Shown: positions 37,922 through 49,289 of the stretch, piece by piece
Layout: every line of letters begins with the position of its first letter
Numbering within the stretch: position 1 is the stretch's first letter
Assembly (NCBI GenBank): GCA_026874595.1
Contig: CM049312.1
Location: forward strand, 69,776,929 to 69,840,928
From: Sipunculus nudus
Taxonomy: Eukaryota; Annelida; Sipuncula; Golfingiida; Sipunculidae
Length of the DNA: 64,000 bases
Direction: 5' to 3'
The notes under the pieces: generated by a model
Told to the model about the DNA's origin: nothing
The model's database searches: none
The model's input: the letters and a program-made list of their open reading frames with translations, nothing else
Program-made: the position numbers and the translations under genes

Positions 37922-38901
37922 CAGTGAAACTCCTACTTGCGGACAACTCAGTAAGGCGGACAACTCACTAATGCGGACACAAAATCTCAGTCCCTTCAAA
38001 TTTTCCTCTATATTAACGTAAACTCAGTAAAGCGGACAACTCACTATCCCGGACAACAGACAAACTTTCCCGTCCCGCCAGCATATCAAGTGCATATTTC
38101 GACCCTCCAAAGGGGACAGAAATGGCGAGTTCTATTTTTGTTCATATATTTGCCAGGAGATAGCGCTCCAAGATCATGACCTCATATGACTTGTTTTGGT
38201 CAAAGCGACAGCCTGGGGACAAGCATAATGTATTGAACCATTGGAATGTTATATTAATATACAGTATCGAAATTGTAGTTAATTTCTATAAATGTGTTGA
38301 TAACACATCATTGTTAAATTAAGATCGGCCGGTCATTGAGGAAAAAATAAGCTCTCAAACTGAAACAGCTTTTCATTCGACAAGAGCACCATCAAAGACT
38401 GCCGTCCATGCTTTGTGATCGTTGTACGGCCTGGGTAGCCCAATTATAGTTTGGACAGTTTGCATTTTGTTATGGTGAATGCGTGGTGAAGACTATCCTT
38501 TAATAAATATTCATGCTGTCTGAATGCTGTCAATTATCAAACTGCAATATGCCTAGTCCAACCATCGATGAAATGCCGCTTGCTTAGAAGATGAAGTACG
38601 GTACGTCGAAGTGAAACTGTCAAGATTAGTTCACGAGACCTAGCTGATGTTTGTCTTTCTTTTTTTTAAATAATTCTATTTTATAATTTGCAAGTGCATA
38701 TTAAAGCTATTTTGAAAATGATTAAAATCAAATTTATGTTGCCTATTTCAAATTAGGCGTACATTTAATGAAATCATAGGATATCAGAAACATTCAATGA
38801 AGAATTTATGCAATATGCCAAACTCCTCTAAACTGGACAACTCCCTAAAATGGACAAAATCCTCCAGTCCCTTGAGTGTCTGGCTTAGGGGAGTTTCACT
38901 G
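37922..38901. mobile_element. pogo/Tc1-mariner-type non-autonomous element with TA duplication
   Basis: The ends CAGTGAAACTCC (37922-37933) and GGAGTTTCACTG (38890-38901) are perfect 12-bp inverted repeats flanked by TA on each side. This is the hallmark of Tc1/mariner insertion, and the CAGTGAAACTCC type recalls pogo/Tigger ends. Just inside, GCGGACAACTCA-type motifs recur in direct orientation at both ends (three on the left, GGACAACTCCCTAAAA on the right). At 980 bp and without a DDE transposase frame it is non-autonomous or deleted. Confidence 0.8.
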
Positions 38902-41860
38902 TATTGATATTTTCTCAGTGACTTCATGCCAATATTTTCCAGCCAGAAAAAGGGTAAAATTGAATTTAAAAGAAATACAGATTTATCATTATTGCACTTT
39001 ATTATAGTATCAGTGCCTGCTAGGGTAATTGGTAATCCTGTCAGTGCCCTTTTATTTATTTATAAACAGTGTCAGGTGTGCTGTATAGCCTCATTTGTTA
39101 CTATAAGGAACCAAAATAATGTCAGATCAAGACATGTTTTGCATCTACTGCATAAAGGTACTGTAACCTTGGGTGTCTTGCCACTCCTGATTTTGTAAAT
39201 GGTATAATAAAACATAACAAAATTTCATGCATTGAAACAATCGATGTCAGATTTGTCTTCTTTTGTGTGAAATTAACACATCTTAGAAAGTTTAGGGTAT
39301 GGGATAGGGTGATTGAATTAACAAATATAGTCATGCTTAATGTACTCTAAGTGGCGGTAAGCTGCTGGTGTTCTTAAATTCATGTCTAGCATATATTGTT
39401 GCTGTAATTACGGTAACTTGAATTGTAGTGTTTTAAGTACAGTAAAACCTCTTTTATTCACCAAATTCAGCTACCAGCAAATGAGTCTCAGGGTTATGTT
39501 AGATTTTTTCTCGAGTTATTGCCAAAGCCCCATCTCCATGATGATTTATACTGTCCAAAAGTTTCACTTTACCAGGATCATTCAGAAGGTATTAATGACT
39601 ACACAATCTAGTTCCCTTTTAATAAACCTTTTGTCCAAGTCAGTACTGTCAATCATATGCCCCCCCCCCCCCCACCTCACCTATCTTTGATAATTTGTAT
39701 GGTCCTAGTGACACAAAAAAGATGAGGTTACATTGTATTTGTAAATATGGGCATTAATTGGTCATAATTACTAATAAGTAATCATTACTTTCAGTGAGCC
39801 AAAGAAATATGCTCTTTGTCCATGAAAAGTCTTTGAGAAGTTTATACCTTTAAGGAATTTTAGGTATAATTTGAAAGTTAGAAAACCATTTTGTTTCAGT
39901 GGTATTATTGTGCGAATATGTAATAAATTCAAAGATTTGTTTAAATACAACCCAGATTTTTTCTCCTGCTTGTATTCTTGTATTTTCTTTGCTGAATGTT
40001 GTTTTATTCTGTATCCTCTTATGTAGTAACCATATTCTTTTTATCAGTTCTTTGAGATCAATCCCATGCTTATGTGTAACCTTGCCCAAGTTGGTTTACT
40101 TGATTTTGTTAAATGTAACTGTTGCATTCATTGACATATGCAGATAAAAGTCAAACACTTGGTTACACTTACTTGGTTACTCAACTTAAAAACAAAGCTG
40201 TTTATATGATAAAGATGAAATCCTTTGCTAATGTTACTGGCCGGGAAAGGTTTCATTATAGAAATATCTTAGTTATTGCCACTCCTCCATAACAGACAGT
40301 TAATTGACGCTGTCACCTAAAATATGTCCTACTAGGCCTGGGACCTCTGAAGTATTGGGAGCTCCTCTTTATACCCCCAGGTCCGCCCAATGTCCATAAG
40401 GGGCAGACTTTGTATGTGTATTTATTGTGTTTTACATATATATTTGGTTTTGGTTGTGGTTATTTTTGAATGAACATCACTCATTGTGACTAGTTTTATT
40501 CTTTTTATCAAGAAGTTCATTGATTTCTAAGAAACACCATTTTGTTAGCTCTGCCTGCTTTAATTTGTTTTATTTCTGCATCCGTTTTCTAGCTCTGCAG
40601 GTATGGGTGGAAACAAAATTAGTGGCAGTAATTCATAGGAAAACCTGTGAAAAGATTTGCCTTGCCAGAATACATTTGTCCCTAATGGTTATTCTGTAAC
40701 AGAGTCATTCCATGCCAAATCAGCCATCACCTTGTACTACTGTAGTTCAGATTTCCGTCATATTTGGTGTGCAAGTAGTCAAGTACTAAGATGTATATGA
40801 CGAGAGCTTGTTTATTTATTCTTTTTTCAGTCCCTGAATATCTGATGTGTTTCTGTCTATTTTTAAGGGCCTTGATGACCAGTTGCTAAATTGAATTATG
40901 CCAAATTGAGAGTAACCATAACCATAAACCCATAATTTAGGTATATCTATTAAAATTATTTTTATAAACCTGCAGTAATAGTTTTATCTATAAAATTATT
41001 GTTTGTGTCAATTTGAAGTTTTTGAATTATGCACAAAACTCTTGAAGTATCAAATGACAGATGTTGTTACGGTACTAAATCAGAATGTACCTACACTGTA
41101 TATATTCTATGGTTGCTTACAGGCCAATACATAAGATAAAGTCATGTTAGCTGTTTAATGTGACCCAATTCCTGAGAGAAATCACCACCGTTGCTTTGGT
41201 CCTAAAATTGACCATTTAAAAAATTAGCTCATCATGTAAATTTGAGTACCAGTAAAAGTATCCATGGTCTTGCACTGGTTCTGGTTGAGTTAGCAGGGAG
41301 TGACTCAGTATCATATAAACCAGACCATTGGTGTTTTAGAGTTTATTTGTGAATTATGATTTATGTGTAGGAGGATTTGTACATGCTTCATATGGAAGCT
41401 GCTTGGGCTTGAGAAGCCATGTTTGACCTTGTTCCTCTGAGCATCATGGTATGAAACACGTACTGGGATAATAAATGGTTCCTGTAAATTTTGACCTTTT
41501 TAACATTATTTGGAATGCATGCATGGAATCAGAAATATCCAAATTCACATTATATTCTCAGTAAAAAAACATTATAATTTTCAGAAAGGTTATATATTTC
41601 TATAGTTTTATCAGAAATCTAGATGGCTGGTTACTCCAGTGGAATGCATGTCAAATTAAGAGCCACTAAATGTCTATTCATCTCCCTGATGTTCAGTTGA
41701 AGGAGGGAATGTTTTCTTCCATGTTTTGATTGCAAATGAACATATTTCATATGAAAAAGGTTCTGTAGTCAAAATAGCTGATGACTGGTTCATGAATTTC
41801 CTATATTAGACAGAGTGAATTAAATATTTATTCATCATTCCTTTCACAATATTCTGTGAA

Positions 41861-41890
41861 TATAATATATATATATATATATATATATAA
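41861..41890. repeat. TA-dinucleotide microsatellite
   Basis: An uninterrupted run of TA dinucleotides in AT-rich intron. Confidence 0.85.
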
Positions 41891-42437
41891 TGTTTGTTAT
41901 TATATTGTATGTCTGTACAGTTATATGGTCTGGATTATTTTGTATGGGTAGCTTGCAGTTTTAGCAAGTTTGGTCCTTATAAGAAATGGGTCACCTGCCC
42001 AAGCCTTGGTTCACCTGACATTGGTTTACCTTTAACTGTACTTTGTTACACTTCTGTGCATCTGTTTCTTCATGATATTTTTTTCTAAATTTATATTAAA
42101 CCTAATTGTTACAAAAAAAAGTATACTAATGTATAGGTAATGAAAATAACATGTATACTGGTTAATACTTTACTGCATTTGAACTTTTTTAAACACAAGG
42201 GAAATTATCCCACTACTTCTAGATCTCTGACCAATATTAACATTTTGTGTTATTAAAGCCAACATGGAATGAAGAAATAACTGTACTGTATTGTGCCTAC
42301 AGATGCACAATAATCAATCAAATTTTAAATATGAATTTTTTTTATTCATTTTGGTAAGAAACTCGCCTCCTCTTGGCTTTGATTTCATCAGACTTATTAT
42401 CTGACACTTTGGTTGTTAATGTGGTTTTGTTTTTGGT

Positions 42438-42732
42438 CGCAAGGGTTTCATATTCACAATATTTCCATAGGTTAATCTTTGCTGATATGAAGTCTTATAT
42501 ATACAAAGGTGAACAGGCAGTCATTAATTTTATTAGATAGACTCAGTGGCATATCATTTAGATAATGTAATCCTTGTTGAAAAGACAAAAGATTTTTATT
42601 AATTATATAAATAGGAAACATCTTTTTCTTTGTTCATGACACAAAGATTGATATTATGTATTGATATTTTCTGTTATCTTCCAGTAATAAAAAAATTCTG
42701 TTTTGCAAGATTGCAAATGTGAAACCTTCGCA
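42438..42732. repeat. inverted-repeat pair around GAAACCTTCGC / GCAAGGGTTTC
   Basis: TCGCAAGGGTTTCATATTCA at the left and TTGCAAATGTGAAACCTTCG at the right are approximate reverse complements about 270 bp apart. Related single arms occur near 5080 (GGGGTTTCACATTCGCAAAA), 19413 (AACCTTCGTAAAAC) and 54590 (GAGGGTTTCATATTGGCAA). This suggests a small dispersed MITE-like family. Confidence 0.4.
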
Positions 42733-45591
42733 AAAGTGAAAATTTAATCGTTAATATTCAACCCCTCAAATATGAAGTCTATTGGAGTATATCAGTGATT
42801 AATTTTATAGATATTGTCCCAGCAGGTGCTTCCCTCACCCTCCTATGGAAGGTTAAAGCCAAGGACAAGATCATCGTGAAATTTTCCATGTTACAAATGC
42901 AAGTAAATATAAATAATTAAATATCCTAATGCAATAATAGTTTTACATATATTGCCATGTGTTCCCCTGAAGCAATATTCTGACTTTGTTTGCAAACTGG
43001 ATGGATTTAAAAGAAAGTTCATGAAAAACAGGTTTGCACTTTTATTGTAGCAGAGTATGGTTACTGGTCGGCAGTCAGAGTGGTGTATAACATTTATGTG
43101 GTACTTATTTGTGAACTATGTCTTTTTCACGGCTCACATGTTTACCTCAAGTTAGAACAAGGTAAGGTTAAGAGAGGATACTATTTGTAGTTTCATGTTT
43201 ATTATTGTTTAATTAAGATAATAAATTAATCAGGAAGGTGAGAGGCAACTGTTTATACCCCAGCTAGTCTTAAATAATTGCTTTTACTTCATGTATGTTC
43301 ATATATTTGTTTTCAAGATATGTTGTGGCGGCAATTTGATATCTTGTTGTGTTGGTATGTTTGTGATTATTTATGGACTAAGGGGTGTTAGAATGGATGA
43401 TATGAATGTCTTAGTAATTTCTATAATAATAAAAAAATACCATTCTGCCTTAAAGCTGACTGGTCAAGCTTTATTTACCCTTATACGCTGTGTGGAATGT
43501 GATTTGCAGCAGTGGCCAAGGATTGTAAACACCCCATTCAGAAACAAACTTGTTCCCAAATTTTTTAGGCATTGTAAATAAATAAGTAGGGCTTATGTCT
43601 GCTTCACACATTCATATGGGCTTTAGAAATAATTTGTGTCTGGCAAATGAATGTTAGGTCTCAGTTGTAGACGCGCTAACACCTTAAAGTCCATCCATGT
43701 CTGCTCATGATGATTGGGGTCATTGAACTCATTGGGTTGACTTTAGATTGTGAATGGCTGAAAATCTCATTGGCTTGATATTAAAATGTTTAACAAATTT
43801 TCTTAAATTATATGGTAGAACATTAAAACAGAGAAGAGGTAAAAGAACTCAATGACCAGAAGTTACTCTGACAAGGCTTGTGCCTTCTTGAACGGCTGTC
43901 AACATGCAGATTTTAGGACACGAGTTTCCAATGTTTATCATGAACCAATCAGTAAGCACCCAGCTGCCCATCACAGTCAGAGTCACAAATTCAAATCAGC
44001 CTGCATTGCCGTTTTCAGCAGCTAAAAAAACCAGGTGAATAACAATAACGTGGGTGTATTCCGTGCAAGTCAAAACTATACTCCATTCCACTACCCCTGT
44101 CCACCTAATTTTTCATAATTTTTGTACAATGCACTAATGCTTTCCTTTATTTACCCCAGAGGCAAATCAGAAAAATGTGGCAATTATCTAACAGCAAAAT
44201 GATACTCTCCCGTTTATGGATTCCACATGATTAATTCAGAAAGAAATATGACTGAACAGAATGTACGGTCTTAAAATTGCGACACCAGTGATGACTTAAG
44301 ATGACAGAATAAAACTACATCCATTTGGCAATCGTAGTGATGACCTCATAGTGGTATTTGTAAGTCATGTTTATTACGTCTCACATATGTCCCTCCTACA
44401 TTACATGGATAAACAGATATTGGCCACTTGAACTGATGCCATCATTTTTGCAGCACTTTCTAGAGAAGTCAACACTGTCCCGGCATTACAAAGTAAATCT
44501 ATATAATTTTATTTCATGCTTGTTTAAATCACCATAAATTGCCACATTACCTCCTTTAATAAAAGCTAATTTGTAGTGGCAAACAAAATTAATTTGATAG
44601 AAATGTCATGAAAATTTTGGACAAAAGGGGTGTTGAAACAGAGTATAGTTTTTCAGTAATTCAATCTGCATGCCAGAGTTAGTTCATGTCATTCTGTCTG
44701 GAAGTCTGTATGATCTTCTTTTTGTCACCAAGGGCCCTCCATACCATATAACTGACCTTTTGTTATTAGTCTACCAATATTATTGTGGGTATATAGGGTA
44801 TTTCAATAAGTGTTATTCATGGTTTCAATGGTAAAACTTCAAGACAGTGTGTGTTGATGGGACTGACATCGTTGGTGATATCAGACTATAAACCCACTAC
44901 CTTTGTTGGGACACTGGTGTGTCCTTGCCCATGAGTTAGGTGTGTTTGGTTTTGCCTGAGACTCTTCTTCCATCACACTTGTTTGGATGATAAAAAATTT
45001 AATAAACTGAACATTTTGGGCCAATCCTTAACCTTTCCCCTATTTGGAAGCACTTTTCAAAAATTCCTTTTTTTACGCTGGAAAAAGTAGAAACTCCTTT
45101 TCCATGAATTCCCAGTTTTCCAGGATAGCTTGGAAGCCTGAAAACAAGCTGGTTATAGATCCTTGAAAAAAAAGAAAAAACTTCAAGGTCTGGAAATAGT
45201 CCTTTAAATTTGTTTGTGAATAAAGCTGACAGCCTGCTTGATTCTCGGAATAATTACTTTGCAGTTGTTTTAAAAGGGCTGCTCTTTGACAAGGAAACAA
45301 CAAGCACTAAATAAATACCTTTGAGAAAAGGGGAAGAAGACGAAAATGCAAAGGTGGCATCATTGAATTGCTGCAGGAAGAAGAGAAGAGAACAAGAACC
45401 AATCAGCTTTCAAAAGACACAAACTGGTACCTCAATCAAAGCAAACATGATTTAATATTAAACAAACTAGATAGAAAGTAGTCTGCAAGAAATATGAAGA
45501 TTGTGTCTTGATGGCACAAACTCCATGATAGCATCAGAGCCTCAGAGGTCAGCTTTGCAAGCCAAACAAAGGCAGCCCTTTGTAAGATTGA

Positions 45592-46310
45592 ATGACTCTC
45601 TTAGCCTGTTGCTTGGGTAAACGTATAGCCCTATCTTACAATAGTGAAGAATCATTAACAAAAACATTATGGGGATCCAGATTATATCACAATTTAATTG
45701 ACTGTTGCTTGGGTGTTACCCTTATCTCCACAATGTTTCATAGAATTTTACATAAATGTTTAGTAAAAAATTTAAATGCTTACAGACTGGACGAATGGTT
45801 AACCTACCAACTAGTGACAATGAAACGTAACTCATGGTTAAGGTATATAAATATATCAAATAGAATGGAAGCTGACACCCTTCCCCCAAAGGTCATTTCT
45901 ACCTAGAACCCCTTCCAGTTAGGTTTTGTTTGGATGGCCAGGACTACTTATCTCAACTGTCAAACTTTAAAATTTAAAAATTTGTTGCATTTTAAGGAAA
46001 CACCTTGGTTACATTTTTACGTGCTTATGCCTACAAAATATGACTTATTCAATGAAGTCCTTCACACAAGAACGACCATGTTTGTGTAGTTTGCCTTGAA
46101 CCAAATTCTGTCCAGCATATTTAAACAGACTACATTACCCTCCACTACATTATCCTCTTCACTTCAATCCTATGCTGCTGGATTAAAAAAGCATTCTCGA
46201 GTTGTAGTGAGAATTAAACATACCTATCAAAGGTGTCTTATTCTATTTAACTTCATAGAAAACCATGTATCTGACATATTTGCTGTGACTTTGCAACATA
46301 TATGTTAAAA
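45592..46310 (+). other. coding-like stretch, not recognised
   Basis: A 104-codon frame (45592-45906) is followed after a few stops by further open stretches. Composition is less AT-biased than the flanks. I see no catalytic motif, zinc finger or transmembrane pattern that identifies it. It could be a decayed transposon protein or chance. No splice-supported link to SRRM2 is visible. Confidence 0.2.
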
Positions 46311-46865
46311 CCCGAACCACAGGAACCTTTCACGTGTCGTGAATGCCAAACATTAGGTTATATTTGTGTCACAAGTGCAACACATTCGTGGGAGGCTCTT
46401 TAAGAACCCTGAGTGTATTGTGGGCATAGAATTTCTATACCACAATCCCTTACCAGCAGAGTTGTACTTAAATGTGAGTCCAATTCAGCACATTTTGTGG
46501 AAGCTGGTTCTTGGCACTTTTCTGATTTTACAAATTCCTACTTGACAATTGCAGATATTTGTGACATCAAAACCTGCCTCTGTGCAGTTTTTCTTTTAAT
46601 ATATTTGTACATAGACAGAAGGATACATTTAAAAAATGTACTGCTTTGCCGGTGCTGTGTAGAGAAACCAACTTGCCAATGGACAAGCTAATGTAGATAA
46701 TATAGCTGAGAAAGTACCAGAGAGAGTTACTGATTTCTTATGGTATCCTTTATCTATTTTCAAAATTTACTCCTCAATAAAAGTCCCTTGCGGTCAGCCG
46801 AGTTGCTACCATAATTCTTCAGCTAATTATAACATATCATATGGTAACATTATGTTACCACCAGC

Positions 46866-47160
46866 TTCTGTGACCTAGTGCTAGAGCACAGAGCTCAAAG
46901 CCAGGAGACTGTGATTTGGAATCTTGGCTGAGGCGGTGAAATTTTACATGGTCGACCCCCACCCTGGGTGAGCGCATTGCAGTCTTAGAGGAGAGACTGT
47001 GCCCAACAGTCTTTTTTTTACTCTCAAATGAGTGCATCCTACCAAGGTTGCTGGGTTTTACAACCCAGCAGTGGGGATGACACACCACAGACCTGGAGGA
47101 GTGGTACACCAAGCCTGGTTGACACCAGGATTATTGTGTGTAAGCCCCTGTCATGTAATC
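46866..47160 (+). mobile_element. possible tRNA-derived SINE
   Basis: GTGACCTAGTGCTAGAGCAC followed 45-50 bases later by GATTTGGAATCTTGGCTG resembles a decayed pol III A box and B box. Downstream is a body containing a hairpin (GCTGGGTT..AACCCAGC) and CCTGGAGGAGTGG. There is no poly-A tail or clear target duplication, so this is tentative. Confidence 0.35.
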
Positions 47161-48395
47161 CAAAACTGGAATGGAATTCTGCAGATGTACATAAAGGAAG
47201 CATTAATTAAGAAAAGTCGGTCACCTCTACCAAAAAAATCTTTAGAAATACAAGTTTATTCATCCAAGTTTAACTCCCAGGCACTTGACAAGAACATGTC
47301 TTTTTATAGAGATACCTACTACTGTTTCCTTCCAGGTAGTAGTTTAATGTGTGATGTTTATGAAAAAGAGATGGATGCTAAAACAAGCAGCTATCAACAC
47401 AGTTACAATTTCTCTCTGTGTGTTCCTGAGGACCAGTCATAGACATTAATTATCAACACAGCGTAACATATTCATAATATATATAGATTCTATACTTTCA
47501 TTAATATTGTTCTTTCTTTCTTCGCAAAATAACATGAATCCCTTCAAAACACATGATGCCAGCTAACATTTTACCAAATCAAGCCATTGATATCTTACTC
47601 CTGGAGTTATCTATATTTCCCAAGCCAATCATAATCGTGGGCAGAAAATACCTGAAAAAATCCCCAAGGAGGCACAAATATGTGATAAATGTCACAAAAG
47701 ATTTGTAATTTACTATATTAAGAGGTTCACCATATGTGAAACTGAAATGATTTGGTACATTGTTAAATCAAACTCATTTTATTGGATTTCTGCATTTTAT
47801 GAAAGGCTTAAGCTAAATTAGTTTGCACCTGTAACCTGAAAATAAATAACTTCTGTGCAACAGAATTTAAAGAAGGATGGGTGCCAGCGGGTGGGGGTTG
47901 GGGATGGCCACTGGCACATACTTGCTGGGCACATACAGATATATATATATATATGTGTATATATGTATATATATATATCGATCTATATGGCCCCCTATGG
48001 CACCTAGCTCAGTCCCTAGTCACAACACAAATAATTATGAATTATAATGAAAAAATATATAGACATGCATGAAGAAGGATTATTGTTATACATGTAATCC
48101 CCCCCACCCGATTTTAAGTACTTTAAACACAAGATTAAAAAATGGTGTACAGAACCTGTAAACAGTTATGATGTCTTTTATGAAACATTTAAACAAGTTA
48201 ACTATAAAGGCAAAAAAAAAATATATATATATATATATATCCACAACCAAAAAGAAATATAAGACAAAAAATTTTTTTTCTTTAATTTACCCCCAAACTT
48301 CATCTCAAAGTTAGAATCCAAAATATGCTCCTCACGCAGCAGTATAACTCGGCAGTTGTCGCAGATCACTTTAGTGTAACCACTGATTTGCATAG

Positions 48396-48606
48396 CAAGG
48401 TTCTCTGGGTAAGAACACCCTGATCTGAATACACAAGACTTTTGCTCTCAAATCCTGGCCCTGTGCCAGAAATAGTTTTATCAGACCAATGAAAACTTGG
48501 AGCTGGATGCTAAAACCTATACCACACACTCATTGGTCTGATCACACCAATTATTGCTCTGTCCCCCCCCCCCCCCCCCCCGGTGGTCTAACCTAGAAAA
48601 TCTAAA
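48396..48606. mobile_element. small inverted-repeat element (family W), copy 2
   Basis: It begins CAAGGTTCTCTGGGTAAG, whose inverse ends copy 1 near 6365. It contains a perfect 13-bp inverted pair ATCAGACCAATGA (48480-48492) and TCATTGGTCTGAT (48530-48542), then a C-run of about 20 (48563-48581) before GGTGGTCTAACCT. Copy 1 has a short CCCTGG at that point, so the C-run is a later expansion. Confidence 0.5.
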
Positions 48607-49229
48607 GATATAATTCTTTATCTGTTTTTCATATTTGATAATTACACAAATAGTCAAAATGTTTTCACTAGTATTAAATGGGTGATTATGTTTTTCTCCT
48701 GTTTTTGGCATTAATGTAACACCGTTTGTTAATTAAGTACAGACTGAAAAAATAAATATTTGGAAAAGTAAAAAAAAAAAAAAAAAAAAAAAATGGCTAC
48801 AACTTTTCAGTTGGGTTTTCAGGTTCTCCTTTGAAATTTAATAGTTCATGTTCACTTGTGTTACTTATCAAATAAGTGTGGGTAAAAATGAGCTTTTAAG
48901 CTGCCTTGGTAGAGAGAAGTTTGGAATGCATGTCATGAATGATATCAGTTGGTGGGAGTGTATTGGCTGAATATCCAATATAGGTAAAGACATCCTTGGA
49001 TTAAAAGTCTTAAGATTTATTTTTTGGAAAAATGCCAAATCCTAGAATGTAGACGATGAGGTTAATGGCATTTTTCTAAAAAGCACTCTGCATAAAAGTC
49101 TGAATTTTTTTTTTGTATCCTGTAGAATAAAATGTGAACCTATAGAAATGAGAACCTGTAGAATGTGTTTAAAAAGTGTGTATCATTCCATTGTATGAAG
49201 TTTTGACATGTTTGTTATGTTTATTTCAG

Positions 49230-49289
49230 GTCTCAGTCACCATCCCATAAGAAAAAGAAGAAAAACAAAAAATCCAAACACAGAAAAAG
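49230..49289 (+). CDS. SRRM2: SRRM2 orthologue, SP/poly-Lys module exon 3
   Basis: This 60-bp exon has a good acceptor (TTTATTTCAG) and donor AAAAG|GTGAGG, phase 2 at both ends. It reads WSQSPSHKKKKKNKKSKHRK; the Trp is split across the preceding junction. It is very similar in plan to the exon at 35061 (SQSPS plus Lys run plus KHR), suggesting exon duplication. Lys/Ser-rich and presumably disordered. Confidence 0.88.

Larger units (their letters stand above)
35118..49229 (+). other. SRRM2 intron, 14.1 kb
   Basis: It contains a pogo/Tc1-type element (37922-38901), a C-run near 39660-39673, a TA microsatellite (41861-41890), an inverted-repeat pair (42438-42732), an unrecognised coding-like stretch (45592-46310), a possible SINE (46866-47160), AT microsatellites near 47938-47979 and 48220-48240, element W copy 2 (48396-48606) and a poly-A run at 48770-48793. 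In the stretches 35150-37900, 38910-41850 and 42740-45580 I see no recognised gene. The part 43580-44560 is unique and of mixed composition. Confidence 0.75.

Noticed and set aside
39430-39480. TACAGTAAAACCTC as an end of another Tc1/mariner-type element
   Set aside because: Only one end was found; the matching inverted end within a few kilobases was not seen.
47032-47442. 136-codon frame, the longest in the window
   Set aside because: It starts inside the possible SINE, has no recognisable domain and no splice-consistent link to a gene.
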